From Arthrobacter burdickii (lineage in GTDB: Bacteria > Actinomycetota > Actinomycetes > Actinomycetales > Micrococcaceae), in the NCBI RefSeq assembly GCF_030433645.1, contig NZ_JAROCG010000001.1, positions 2,852,001 to 2,916,000 on the forward strand: a stretch of 64,000 nucleotides of DNA, written 5' to 3'. Below the pieces are notes generated by a model. That model worked only from the letters and a program-made list of their open reading frames with translations, was not told the origin of the DNA and made no database searches. Shown piece by piece: positions 46,436-54,971 of this stretch (its first letter is position 1; every line of letters begins with the position of its first letter). A program made the position numbers and the translations under genes.

Positions 46436-46461
46436 ATCATACTGCACTAGAAGTGCAGTAT
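46436..46461 (-). promoter_or_regulatory. Promoter and operator of the XRE-cupin operon
   Basis: TATGAT (46441-46436) is the -10 box. ATACTGCAC-TAGAA-GTGCAGTAT (46439-46461), a perfect 9-bp dyad, overlaps it and the spacer; a further AGTGCA half-site is at 46431-46436. This is a textbook autorepression layout. Confidence 0.7.
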
Positions 46462-46528
46462 TTAATGCTTCACGTGCCGAGTGGCGACGGCACCTCTTTC
46501 CGTGTCGGCGAGTCGACCTGACGACGAA

Positions 46529-46554
46529 GGCGGGCCCGGGAGTCCGGGCCCGCC
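46529..46554 (-). terminator. GC-rich hairpin after the subtilase
   Basis: A perfect 11-bp stem (46529-46539 / 46544-46554) with loop GAGT lies 15 bp past the subtilase stop. TTCGTC rather than a T-run follows on the reverse strand. Confidence 0.75.
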
Positions 46555-46569
46555 ACCATCATTGATGCC

Positions 46570-49371
46570 CTACCGGGTGACAGCCACGGTCCGCACCGAG
46601 TACGACAGGACCTTGTTGTAGCCGGCCTTGGAGCCCGTCACCCCGACGCTCATGGTCTTGCCGAGGTCCGCGGTGGTGAGCTTGTAGGTCTTCGCGGTCG
46701 CACCTGTGATCGCAACTCCGGTGCGGAACCACTGGTAGGTGAACGTCGTCCCCGTGGTCCACGTGCCGGTGTTTGCCGTCAGCGTGTAGTTCAGGCGAGT
46801 GGTACCCGACACGGTCGGCTTCGAGGCGGTCAGCGTGCCTGCGGCGACGGCAACCGTCCGCACCGAGTACACGGTCGCGTTGGAGTACCCGGCCTTGGAG
46901 CCGGTCACTCCGACGCTGATGTTCTTGCCGAGATCGGCCGCGGTGAGCGCGTACGTCTTTCCGGTCGCGCCGGTGATGGGGACGCCGGTGCGGAACCACT
47001 GGTACTTGAAGGTCGTCCCCGAGGTCCAGGTGCCGGTGTTCGCCGTGAGGGTGTAGCCGACCTTGGTCGTGCCGGTGACGGTGGGCTTTGCGGTTGCCAG
47101 GCTTCCGGCCACGACGGTCCCGGACCACGCCGAGTACTTCAGGACGGTGGTGTAGCCGGGCTTCGAGCCGGTCACTCCGACGCTGACACTCCTGCCGAGG
47201 TCGGCGGCCGTCAGGGCGAAGGTGGCGCCTGTCGCTCCGGTGATCGGGACACCGGAGCGGTACCACTGGTACTTCAGCGTCGTCCCCGTCGTCCAGGCGC
47301 CGGTGTTCGCGGTCAGGGTGTAGCCGACCTTGGTCGTACCGGAGACCGTCGGAACGGGGGCCGTCAGGGAGCCGGCGGTGACGGCAGCGGTCTGAGCGGA
47401 CACCTTCGTCAGCCCGTCATAGCCGGGCTTGGTCCCGATTGCCTGGACGGAGATCCTGTGTCCGATGTCCTCGAGGGTGATCGCATAGGTCGGTCCGGTT
47501 TTGTCGGCCAGGAGGCCGTCGTCGCGGAACCACCGGTACTCGAACGCCGTGCCTGTGGTCCAGATTCCTGCATCAACCGTGAGGGTCTGGCCGTAGGATG
47601 CTGCGCCCCTGATGAGCGGGGTCGAGCCGGTGAGCTCACCCGGTGCGATCGGACCGGTCTGCGCGGAGGCCGCAGAGACGGATGCCGAACCGGTCCTGGT
47701 GCCGGTGACGACGACGCTGATGCGCTTGTCGTGGTCGGCCGACTCGAGCACGTAAACCTTGCCGGTGCCGTCGACGGTGATGGGCTCCCCGTTGCGCAGC
47801 CACTGGTAGGTGAGCGTCTCCGGTGCCGGCGACCACGTTCCCGGATGAGCGGTGAGAGCCTGGCCGACGCGCGGGTTCCCCGTGATGGCCACGGAGCCGG
47901 GGACGATGACCGTGCCAGGCCCGGGCGGAGTAGGCAACCCGCCGGCAACTGCTGCATCGACGGCTGCTCGGGCGTCGATGAGTCCGGTGCCGCAACCCCC
48001 TCCGCACGGGATCGGCAGCGGCCTGGTCGTGCCCTTGAGGATGTCCTCGACCGTCGCCGGGGTCAGGGTGCGGTTGGCGGAGAGCATGAGGGCGGCGGTC
48101 GCTGAGACGTGCGGTGCTGCCATCGAGGTGCCCTGGTAGAACGCGTAGTCCTGCCCGGTGAAGTCCTCGACCGGACCGCTGGAACCCATGTTGATCGTGG
48201 ACAGGATGCCGCCGAGCGGATCGATGTCCATGTTGCCGCCGGGGGCGACGACGTCGACGATGTCGCCGTAGTTCGAGTAGGGCGCCAGTCCCCCGTCGCG
48301 GCCGGAAGCAGCGACGGCGATGACGTGCTCGCAGTTGGCCGGGCTGACGAAGGCTGCGTTCTCGTTGTCGTTGCCGGCGGCCGCGACGACGATCGATCCA
48401 CGGCCGAGAGCCCCGTTGATCGCGCTCTGCCAGCTGGTGGTGCACCCGCCGCTGCCGCCGACACTGAGGTTGACGACCTGGGCGGGGTTCGGGTTCGCCG
48501 GGACGCCCGGTACGGCTCCTCCGGAGGCCCAGATCACCCCGTCCATGATGTCGGACATCCAGCCACCGCATTCGGCGAGGGCCCGTACGGGGAGGATCTT
48601 CGCCCCCGGTGCGATGCCCACGACGCCCTGGTCATTGGCGGCGGCCGCGATGGTTCCCGCGACATGGGTGCCATGCCAGGACGATGGCGCTGTACCGCAC
48701 TCCCCCGATTCGCCGTAGTCGCCTTCATCGGACGCGTCCGGGTCCCGCCCGTCACCGTCGCGGCCCTCCGCGGGATCACCGATCATGTCGTAGCCCGGGA
48801 GGACGTTGGCGTCGAGGTCTGCGTGGCGGGTGATGCCGGTATCGACGACGGCGACCGTGATCCCGTCTCCGGTCGTGGTGTCCCAGGCAGCGTTGGCATC
48901 GATGCCGTTCTCGCCGAAGATCGGCCACTGGTAGTGGTAGAACTCGTCTTGCGGCGACAGCGAGGTGACCTGCAGGATCTGGTCCGGCTCGGCGTACTCG
49001 ACGGCGGTGGTCGCCTCGAGCGACTCGACGAATGCCTCGGCCTCGCCTGCCTCGAGCTCACGGCTCGTCTCCACGACGGTAGCCCCGGTGCCCATGACCT
49101 TGAGCTCCTTGACCGAGATGCCGAGCTCCCTGGCCTTCACCCCATAGGCATTGCCGCGAGTTCTGGAGCTCGCCTGCCCCTGGTCCTGGAACTTGACGAT
49201 GAAGCGGTCGGTCGGCTGCTGCGCCGCGGTGCCGCGGACCTCCGGGTTGGCGCCCGGCTCCGGTGGTGCTTCCGCGGCGGACGCCGGGACGGCCAACAGC
49301 GGACTGGCGAGCAGGGCTGCGATGGTGGCTGCCGCCGCTCCTCGGGTGATACGGCGGGGGCGGGTGAACAT
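46570..49371 (-). CDS. Secreted subtilase (S8) with five Ig-like repeats
   Basis: 933 residues. Signal peptide (ITRGAAAATIAALLASPLLAVPASA), an inhibitor_I9-like propeptide (DRFIVKFQDQ), then an S8 catalytic domain with Asp (VAVVDTGI), His (SWHGTHVAGT), oxyanion Asn (AAAGNDN) and Ser (GTSMAAPHV). The C-terminal ~440 residues are five repeats of about 88 residues (GTTKVGYTLTANTG, YQWFRTGVPITGA, LTAADLGKNISVGVTGSKAGY), the last two nearly alike. ATG 49371 has GAGGA upstream. Exported protease; no LPXTG or membrane anchor. Confidence 0.92.
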   Translation of the reverse strand: MFTRPRRITRGAAAATIAALLASPLLAVPASAAEAPPEPGANPEVRGTAAQQPTDRFIVKFQDQGQASSRTRGNAYGVKARELGISVKELKVMGTGATVVETSRELEAGEAEAFVESLEATTAVEYAEPDQILQVTSLSPQDEFYHYQWPIFGENGIDANAAWDTTTGDGITVAVVDTGITRHADLDANVLPGYDMIGDPAEGRDGDGRDPDASDEGDYGESGECGTAPSSWHGTHVAGTIAAAANDQGVVGIAPGAKILPVRALAECGGWMSDIMDGVIWASGGAVPGVPANPNPAQVVNLSVGGSGGCTTSWQSAINGALGRGSIVVAAAGNDNENAAFVSPANCEHVIAVAASGRDGGLAPYSNYGDIVDVVAPGGNMDIDPLGGILSTINMGSSGPVEDFTGQDYAFYQGTSMAAPHVSATAALMLSANRTLTPATVEDILKGTTRPLPIPCGGGCGTGLIDARAAVDAAVAGGLPTPPGPGTVIVPGSVAITGNPRVGQALTAHPGTWSPAPETLTYQWLRNGEPITVDGTGKVYVLESADHDKRISVVVTGTRTGSASVSAASAQTGPIAPGELTGSTPLIRGAASYGQTLTVDAGIWTTGTAFEYRWFRDDGLLADKTGPTYAITLEDIGHRISVQAIGTKPGYDGLTKVSAQTAAVTAGSLTAPVPTVSGTTKVGYTLTANTGAWTTGTTLKYQWYRSGVPITGATGATFALTAADLGRSVSVGVTGSKPGYTTVLKYSAWSGTVVAGSLATAKPTVTGTTKVGYTLTANTGTWTSGTTFKYQWFRTGVPITGATGKTYALTAADLGKNISVGVTGSKAGYSNATVYSVRTVAVAAGTLTASKPTVSGTTRLNYTLTANTGTWTTGTTFTYQWFRTGVAITGATAKTYKLTTADLGKTMSVGVTGSKAGYNKVLSYSVRTVAVTR

Positions 49372-49568
49372 GCGCGTCCTCGGTGGTCGTCCCACCATGG
49401 TGGGCAGCGGCGGGGAAGCCCTGATGCTGTCCCCTGCCGAAGCGTATCCGAGAGACGACGTGGTTCTACCAGCAAGTAACCGCAGTGTTTCCGCAGGTCA
49501 GCGGCAAGGTAATGACACCCAATCGACCGGGCCGCTCCGCCTTCGGTGCCAGATTTGCTAGCGCGCGG

Positions 49569-50708
49569 TCATTCCTCGGATTCCGGCTCGTCGCCGACCT
49601 CACCGAGGTACTGGATGGTCAGGACCGGGCTGTGCATCTCATCGGTGCCGGCGACCAGGGCGACGTACGCGTGCTCGCCGTCGAAGCCCGGAGCGATGTA
49701 GTCGTAGCTCTTCCAGGTCGGGTGCTCTGCGGCACCGTGCCAGGCGATCTGCAGCAGCAGGTCCTCCCACTCGGCCTCGTCCGGCAGGTCCGTGAACCCG
49801 AGGACTTCCAGAACTTCCTTCTCGACGGCGACCGGGCACAGGAAGTACTGGCGGGAGGCGTACGGGCTGATGTCGACCAGGTCACCTGTACGAAGCGCCC
49901 GCTGGCGTGCAGGGCCGGGATACTTCTCCGGCACCTCGCTCGTGACCTGGTGCTCGAGCAGATCGACCTGTTCCGTGGTGGGCATGCCCTGCGGGTAGAG
50001 GTAGGCGTTGACGCGGGACGCCGGATCGTAGGGAACGAACCAGGCCGGCGCTTCGGGCTCCTCGCCGTCGGGTGCCCGGTGGTAGGCCTGTTCGAGGACG
50101 GTGCGGTCCTCGAGAAGGCCGACCGTCGCCCGGTCGAGGTTGACCGCTCCGAGGTTCGCGCCGTACTCGGTGTCAGCGTTCCGGACACCTTTCTTCGCGA
50201 TGCAGTAGACGGCGAGCTCGTGCGCGAAGGTGCGGGCGCTGTGCCAGCCCAGTTCGAACTCGGAAGCGACCTCGGCCGCGGCGACGGCAAAGCGCTGCAG
50301 GAATGCCGCGGTGTAGTGGCGCCGGTATGCCGGCGGCAGCATGTCGACCACCTTCGCCCCGGCCGAAGAGATGTACTCCTGCAGGTTCCCGCCGGCAGCC
50401 TCGATCGTACGCAGCGCGAAGACGTCGTCGAAGAGCCCGTCGAGCACGATCGGAATCGCCTGGCGCAAGGCTCCGCGCAGGAGCTGCGCGATCACCAGGG
50501 CTTCCAGCCGATCCTCGGGTGAGTCGTAGTTGGACGCCGGGAGCTGGCCGTCCTCGTCGAGCTGCATCCGGCCGATGCACGCACCCTGCAATTCGGGGCC
50601 CCCGAAGTAGCCGAACATGGTGAGATCGATGCCCTCGAGCTTCCGGCCTTCGTTGATCAGCTCGATTTGCTTCGGTGTCAGGTCCTGCGGGTCGATGGTC
50701 GGTGCCAC
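49569..50708 (-). CDS. Conserved-looking hypothetical protein
   Basis: 379 residues, soluble and acidic. It has a helical centre (LVIAQLLRGALRQAIPIVLDGLFDD, FAVAAAEVASEFELGWHSARTFAHELAVYCIAKKG) and aromatic-rich C-terminal half (SYDYIAPGFDGEHAYVALVAGTD). I recognise no family. GTG 50708 with AAGGAG is clearly the start; the open frame goes further. Stands alone between the subtilase and the monooxygenase. Confidence 0.65.
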   Translation of the reverse strand: MAPTIDPQDLTPKQIELINEGRKLEGIDLTMFGYFGGPELQGACIGRMQLDEDGQLPASNYDSPEDRLEALVIAQLLRGALRQAIPIVLDGLFDDVFALRTIEAAGGNLQEYISSAGAKVVDMLPPAYRRHYTAAFLQRFAVAAAEVASEFELGWHSARTFAHELAVYCIAKKGVRNADTEYGANLGAVNLDRATVGLLEDRTVLEQAYHRAPDGEEPEAPAWFVPYDPASRVNAYLYPQGMPTTEQVDLLEHQVTSEVPEKYPGPARQRALRTGDLVDISPYASRQYFLCPVAVEKEVLEVLGFTDLPDEAEWEDLLLQIAWHGAAEHPTWKSYDYIAPGFDGEHAYVALVAGTDEMHSPVLTIQYLGEVGDEPESEE

Positions 50709-50833
50709 TGTGCTCCTTGGTCCGGTGGCGCCAGAGTAACAGCAGTCCGGCACCCTACGCGCGTGGAGGGCCCGGGCACCGCCGGTGCTCCCGGTCATGC
50801 ACAATATCCTCGCCCCTGCGGCCCGGCCCACGC

Positions 50834-52042
50834 TCAGTGACTCGTCGCCCCCAGGTAGGTCCGCACCGAATCCGCGATGAGGTCGGCATCCTTGGGGAAG
50901 CCGATGAAGTTTCCTGACGTGCGGCGGACAAGCCACCGCAGGCCGATGAACCAGATCCCCGGAGCAGGCGAAGCCGTCCCCCGGCGCAACGGCGCTCCGT
51001 TCGCATCGGTCAGGTCATCCCCGAGCCAGCGGAAGGCGCCCGTGTATCCCATGCACCAGACAACACTGGCAATCCCCGTACTCGAGAGGCGAAGTTGTCG
51101 CGGTGGGTCGCCCTCGATCGGCTGTTCCGTTTCGTCCGATCCTGCCGCAGGGGCGCCGATGTGGTGGGTGCGGATGTGTGCGTCGATCCGGGTGCGGATG
51201 GTGGCTGCGGCACCATCTCCGTAAGCGACATTGGCTGCTGTGCTGTCGTCGAAGGTGAGCGCCTCGCCGTCGGCTGCTACGAGGCGACCGGTAAGTGTTG
51301 CTCCAGCCTGAGCGAGCAGTTGGAGGCTCATGCTGTGCCCACCCGGTGCGAGCAGGGCCGGCACGGCCAGGATTGCTCGAGGGTCCGGCAGGCTCTCGGG
51401 CCGGTCCTCGAAGAACCCTGTCTCGTCCAGCCACCTGAGGATATTTCTGCCGCGGTACTCAGCCCATACGCGGCCCACCGGACTGGTCGCCAGCCACACA
51501 GACCTGCCGGCCGCCAGCAGCTCCTGGGTGATCTGCGTCCCGGACTGGGCGCTGCCGACGACGAGTACGCCCCCGTCAGGCAGCTCGCCCGGATTCCTGT
51601 ACGTGGCCGCGTGGCGCTGGACGATCCGATCCGGCAGCCGGCTCGCCAGGGCAGGCACCCTAGGCACGTTCTCACCCCCGGTTGCCACCACGATGGTGCG
51701 GGCTTCGACCGGGCCGTCACTGGTGTGCAGAAGCCACCATCCGCTGAGCCGCGACAGCCCGATCACGGCGGTCCCCGTGATCACCGGTGCCTTCGAAGCC
51801 AGCGTCTCCAGTCGCTGGACTACGTCAAGCCGGGTCAGGTACGTGTCCGGATCCTGCTCGCCCAACATCGTGTTCATGAACCCTGGGTTGTTGAGGTGCA
51901 GCGAATCCCACCGCTGGGTCCGCCATGTCTCGCCCGGTCGGGCCCGCTCCAGGACAACATGCTCGATGCCGGACCCCGACAGCGAGACACTTGCGGCAAG
52001 CCCGGCGGGACCGGCTCCGATCACTGCGCACTCGATCACCAT
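50834..52042 (-). CDS. Flavin-containing monooxygenase-like oxidoreductase
   Basis: 402 residues. FAD site GAGPAGLAASVSL at residues 8-20, the NADP site VLVVGSAQSGTQITQELL and ATGGENVPRVP between them: a class B flavoprotein monooxygenase or FAD-dependent reductase. The C-terminal IWFIGLRWL..FIGFPKDADL matches the end of the family. Substrate unknown. It starts just downstream of the tmRNA-type terminator on the same strand. Confidence 0.85.
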   Translation of the reverse strand: MVIECAVIGAGPAGLAASVSLSGSGIEHVVLERARPGETWRTQRWDSLHLNNPGFMNTMLGEQDPDTYLTRLDVVQRLETLASKAPVITGTAVIGLSRLSGWWLLHTSDGPVEARTIVVATGGENVPRVPALASRLPDRIVQRHAATYRNPGELPDGGVLVVGSAQSGTQITQELLAAGRSVWLATSPVGRVWAEYRGRNILRWLDETGFFEDRPESLPDPRAILAVPALLAPGGHSMSLQLLAQAGATLTGRLVAADGEALTFDDSTAANVAYGDGAAATIRTRIDAHIRTHHIGAPAAGSDETEQPIEGDPPRQLRLSSTGIASVVWCMGYTGAFRWLGDDLTDANGAPLRRGTASPAPGIWFIGLRWLVRRTSGNFIGFPKDADLIADSVRTYLGATSH

Positions 52043-52116
52043 GACACGCCTGCCTCGGCTCGACTCCTCGTGGTACCAGTGTGGACCCGGGAGCGAGTAG
52101 GGCGCTCTTAATGCAA

Positions 52117-52162
52117 CAAAAAACCGCCGGACCAGGGCGTTTGCCCTGTCGTCCAGCGGTTC
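52117..52162 (-). terminator. Terminator of the tmRNA-like gene
   Basis: ACCGCCGGACCAGGGC (52123-52138) pairs with the segment ending at 52162 around a GTTT loop with small bulges; on the reverse strand it is followed by a run of T. It directly follows the tRNA-like 3' end. Confidence 0.85.
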
Positions 52163-52166
52163 GTTG

Positions 52167-52191
52167 TGGAGCTAAGGGGATTCGAACCCCT
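52167..52191 (-). other. attachment site: 3' end of a tmRNA-like gene
   Basis: On the reverse strand the sequence reads as a T-arm (AGGGG-TTCGAAT-CCCCT) and an acceptor 3' strand TAGCTCC plus discriminator A, then a terminator. The AGCTCCA end fits tmRNA (ssrA), a common phage integration target; a tRNA is not excluded. No D or anticodon arm, or tmRNA body, lies upstream (52192 on), so this is the displaced 3' end left at one junction of an integrated element. The rest of the gene should be at the other end. Confidence 0.75.
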
Positions 52192-52328
52192 TTTTGAGGT
52201 GCACGCTTGGGCGTGTCCCTCGGAATGGCGCGTCATTACGAGGCCATTCGTACCCCTTTGACTGCTCATAGATGCCCATGGTGTTCACAACGTGAACAGG
52301 CCTATTCGGCTCATCGGTCGGCTGCCGG

Positions 52329-52733
52329 TCAACAGACCTCCTCCTTCCGCAGGAGGTTGCTCACGAAGAGGATCTCGTTCGGCGTGAGCGTCGAGATGTA
52401 GGTGTCGACGTCCGATGGCATGACGCCGAGGATCTGAGCGATACCAGTACGGTGCTCACTGACGCGCAGTGCATCGATGAAATCGGATGCCCGGATGAGG
52501 CGGCGGGCCGCCCACACAGAGGCTTCACGCTCCTGCCGCGGTGTCGTGCCCCTGTGCATGTGCCAAGCGTGGCCTAGCTCGTGGGCCAGCGTCGAGTCGT
52601 ACTGGACCACACCAAGTCTCGGCCGCAAGACGATCCGGTGGTCGCGCCAGTCGTACGCGCCCCACCAGCCTCGCGGCAAGTCCCCCGTGACCACCTTGAC
52701 CCCAGTCTCAGCGATGATCTTCTCGAAATCCAT
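52329..52733 (-). CDS. ImmA/IrrE-family metallopeptidase
   Basis: 134 residues with the zinc motif HELGHAWH and the following helical DUF955-type region (EREASVWAARRLI). ImmA proteases cut the neighbouring phage or ICE repressor upon damage signals. GGAGG precedes ATG 52733. It follows the repressor gene on the same strand by 40 bp, fitting that role here. Confidence 0.85.
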   Translation of the reverse strand: MDFEKIIAETGVKVVTGDLPRGWWGAYDWRDHRIVLRPRLGVVQYDSTLAHELGHAWHMHRGTTPRQEREASVWAARRLIRASDFIDALRVSEHRTGIAQILGVMPSDVDTYISTLTPNEILFVSNLLRKEEVC

Positions 52734-52773
52734 AAGGCCTCCGACCCTACGGAGGCCACCTGACATTATCGGG

Positions 52774-53265
52774 TCAGGGTTGGTTTTCCTCGGGGTCGAT
52801 GCCGTGGTCGCCAACACGTGCTGCAAGTTCGACGTCGTCCTTCGTGAGCTCCGCGGCGGCCAGCTCGGGCTTCGCTGGCGCGGGCACTTCGGGCTGCTCG
52901 CCCCAGGGGGTTTCGTACGCAGTGCGGAGCTCGCGGGCAAGGCTGATGAGGAGGTCCTGCGACTGCTTCGGGAGAGTGCCGGCGCCGACGATGCGCAGCA
53001 CGCCCTTGTCCTCCCCCTCCATGGGCAGACCCAGGCTGACCGCGTAAGCCCGGATGACGTCAGCGATCGGAACGTTGAGCGCCCTGGACAGACCGCTGAT
53101 GGTACGTGGGTCCGGGAACCCGGAGGCGGGGCTGGTAGCAGCCTTCTGGAGTGCGCGAGAGCTGGGGTAGCCGCCGGCGTCCCGCTCGAGGCGGCCGTAG
53201 GAGCGGTCGCCTTTGTGGTTCAGGATCAGGTTCTGAATACCGTCGGCGGGGAATGTTTTAGTCAT
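52774..53265 (-). CDS. Probable phage repressor (HTH protein)
   Basis: 163 residues. The helical N-terminal domain (IQNLILNHKGDRSYGRLERDAGGYPSSRALQKAAT, PDPRTISGLSRALNVPIADVIRAYAVSLGL) is an atypical XRE-type HTH, followed by an acidic tail. Position, divergent from the Cro-like gene over palindromic operators and beside an ImmA protease, says lysogeny repressor. ATG 53265 is chosen on domain start; the SD is weak and a few more residues are possible. Confidence 0.7.
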   Translation of the reverse strand: MTKTFPADGIQNLILNHKGDRSYGRLERDAGGYPSSRALQKAATSPASGFPDPRTISGLSRALNVPIADVIRAYAVSLGLPMEGEDKGVLRIVGAGTLPKQSQDLLISLARELRTAYETPWGEQPEVPAPAKPELAAAELTKDDVELAARVGDHGIDPEENQP

Positions 53266-53549
53266 GGGGCAGATGCTTTCGTTCCATGTGGCGTGGGCGC
53301 AATCCACTACTTTCCGTGCCGCCTACTGGTAGGCGTAGCCCCATCGTACGGTTTGTGCCTACCGATTTTGGGAAGCTCCAGCGCACTTCCGCACCGTTAT
53401 TAGGAAGAAGAGGTGCACAGGCAGTTGACGCCCGCCTACTGGTAGGCGTAGCTTCTACAACTAGCGGTTGCCAATAGGCGACTACCAAGGGAGAATAGGA
53501 GAGTGCGTTGTTCTATCGCAGACCGAAGCGTTGGAGGAAAGGAACCTAC
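53266..53549. promoter_or_regulatory. Lysogeny control region with repeated operators
   Basis: GCCTAC-TG-GTAGGC followed by GTAGC occurs exactly twice, at 53321-53334 and 53433-53446. The second lies between TTGACG (53424) and TAGCTT (53448), a promoter toward the Cro-like gene. A degraded half-site (GCCTACCGAT) is at 53356 and GCCAATAGGC at 53470. Fits repressor/Cro binding. Confidence 0.75.
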
Positions 53550-53864
53550 ATGAAGCTGACCAGCCCCGAGCGCCTCAAGACGTTCGTCATCACCCAGGAG
53601 GACGTCGAAGCATCCCGCAAGGGACGCCCGATCGACCCCCGTAAAATCCCACAGCGCGAACTGTCCAGGCGCATCGGAGCCAGCCACTCCCTGATCTATC
53701 AGCTGACCAGCGGCCGCAACCGCACCTGCACCCCGGAGACCGCCGAGCGCATCGCGGAGGTACTCGGCGTCGACGTGACTGTCCTTTTCGACCCCATCGA
53801 ACCCACTGCTACGCGGCAGAACGGCCCCCGGCAGGCGTCAAACCGTCAGGTGGTGGCGGCATGA
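53550..53864 (+). CDS. Cro-like HTH protein
   Basis: 104 residues with an XRE-like HTH: IPQRELSRRIGASHSLIYQLTSGRNRTCTPETAERIAEVLGV, then a short tail. GGAGGAAAGGA precedes ATG 53550. First rightward gene of the element, divergent from the repressor. It probably binds the same palindromes and starts the early programme. Its stop overlaps the next ATG by four bases. Confidence 0.75.
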   Translation: MKLTSPERLKTFVITQEDVEASRKGRPIDPRKIPQRELSRRIGASHSLIYQLTSGRNRTCTPETAERIAEVLGVDVTVLFDPIEPTATRQNGPRQASNRQVVAA

Positions 53865-54124
53865 GCCAGGCAGCAGTGCTCGAGGAAAAGACTTGGCGTC
53901 AGCAGGGCCTCGAACTCATTGAGCGTGTCGCCTCCGAGGGCCGCCCGTTCGACGCATACACGCTGTCGCAGCGCGGACTCCCCGCTCCCCCACACCACAA
54001 CCAGTGGGGCGCCCTGTTCACCTCCGCGAAAGCCAAAGGCCTGATCGAGCTTCACGACTACCACCGGTCCGAGCGACCCAACAGGGCACGCGGCCTCTGC
54101 GCCCTGTGGAAAAAGAAGCCGTGA
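53861..54124 (+). CDS. Phage early protein of unknown function
   Basis: 87 residues, with a winged-helix-like look (GLELIERVASEGRPFDAYTLSQRGLPAPPHHNQWGALF) and a basic C-terminus. Function not recognised. ATGA overlap with the Cro-like gene and GTGA overlap with the next gene show tight co-translation. Confidence 0.6.
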   Translation: MSQAAVLEEKTWRQQGLELIERVASEGRPFDAYTLSQRGLPAPPHHNQWGALFTSAKAKGLIELHDYHRSERPNRARGLCALWKKKP

Positions 54125-54366
54125 TTCAGGACCACTACACGCCGGCGGTCCTCGCGGAGAAGCTCCATGTCTCCGCCTCGATGGTGAAGGCAAAGGGTCA
54201 CTCCGGTGAGTGGCCGTGCTTGAAGCTCGGGCCCCGCACCATCCGCTTCACCGAAAGCCACTACCAGCAGATCGTCGAGCTGACCGAGCACAAAGCCCCA
54301 CAGCAGACGGAAACCCCTCGCGAGCGCAACAAGCGCCTCCGCGCACTACTCGCCAACGCCAGCTAG
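54121..54366 (+). CDS. Small HTH/excisionase-like protein
   Basis: 81 residues: HYTPAVLAEKLHVSASMVKAKGHSGEWPCLKLGPRTIRFTESHYQQI is a MerR/excisionase-type winged HTH, with a basic C-terminal helix. It could be an excisionase or a regulator. GTG 54121 overlaps the previous stop (GTGA). Confidence 0.65.
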   Translation: MIQDHYTPAVLAEKLHVSASMVKAKGHSGEWPCLKLGPRTIRFTESHYQQIVELTEHKAPQQTETPRERNKRLRALLANAS

Positions 54367-54375
54367 GAGAACCAC

Positions 54376-54564
54376 ATGGACCACGTATGGAAAGCCCTCG
54401 AAGGTTGGGCGGAGAAGCTCGGGCTCGTCGCCGACGACGCGACCAGCAAGCGCCTCGACGTCGCAGACCTGAACATCAAGGCCTCGGACACGAACGTCTC
54501 CGAGTTCACCCGCCGGCGGAACCACCAGGACGTCCTCGGCGCCGCGAAGGTGGCAGCAGCATGA
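54376..54564 (+). CDS. Small phage protein of unknown function
   Basis: 62 residues, helical, soluble (MDHVWKALEGWAEKLGLV, TSKRLDVADLNIKASDTN). No family recognised. SD TAGGAGAA seven bases before the ATG and an ATGA overlap with the next gene support it as real. Confidence 0.55.
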   Translation: MDHVWKALEGWAEKLGLVADDATSKRLDVADLNIKASDTNVSEFTRRRNHQDVLGAAKVAAA

Positions 54565-54971
54565 CCGCCCCAACAACAGAGAGCCGCAGCGGCCAGGCTG
54601 CGACTCTCCACGGATCCAGCACTTCTCAGGGCACAGCATCCACCACCGATCCTACCCGCGCCGAAGCAGTCGCGATCCTCACGGGCCTCCTCCCGAAGCT
54701 GTGGGACGAAGCGACCGAGCGGGACGGCGACGAGAACTACCGGCCGCAGGTGCACGCCGTCAGCCAGGCACTGCATCGGGACGTGAACCGGTACGAAGTC
54801 ATCCACGCCATGGAGGCCTGCGCCGCGATCAGCCGACTGCAGGCCGGGAACTGCCTGGTCGACATGTATGGGCGCCCGAACACGGAGGAGGGCCGGGATG
54901 GATGGCTCGACTGCGAGCGGCAGAACCTCACTGTGGCGATCCAGAACCTCACGTTTGGGATCCCGGCATGA
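54561..54971 (+). CDS. Phage protein of unknown function
   Basis: 136 residues. The N-terminal 35 are Ser/Thr-rich and likely disordered; the rest is helical (AEAVAILTGLLPKLWDEATERDGDE, RYEVIHAMEACAAISRLQAGNCLVD). No known family. ATGA overlaps at both ends. Confidence 0.55.
   Translation: MTAPTTESRSGQAATLHGSSTSQGTASTTDPTRAEAVAILTGLLPKLWDEATERDGDENYRPQVHAVSQALHRDVNRYEVIHAMEACAAISRLQAGNCLVDMYGRPNTEEGRDGWLDCERQNLTVAIQNLTFGIPA

Noticed and set aside
52167-52191. Complete tRNA gene
   Set aside because: Only the T-arm and acceptor 3' strand are present; no anticodon or D arm lies upstream on the reverse strand.
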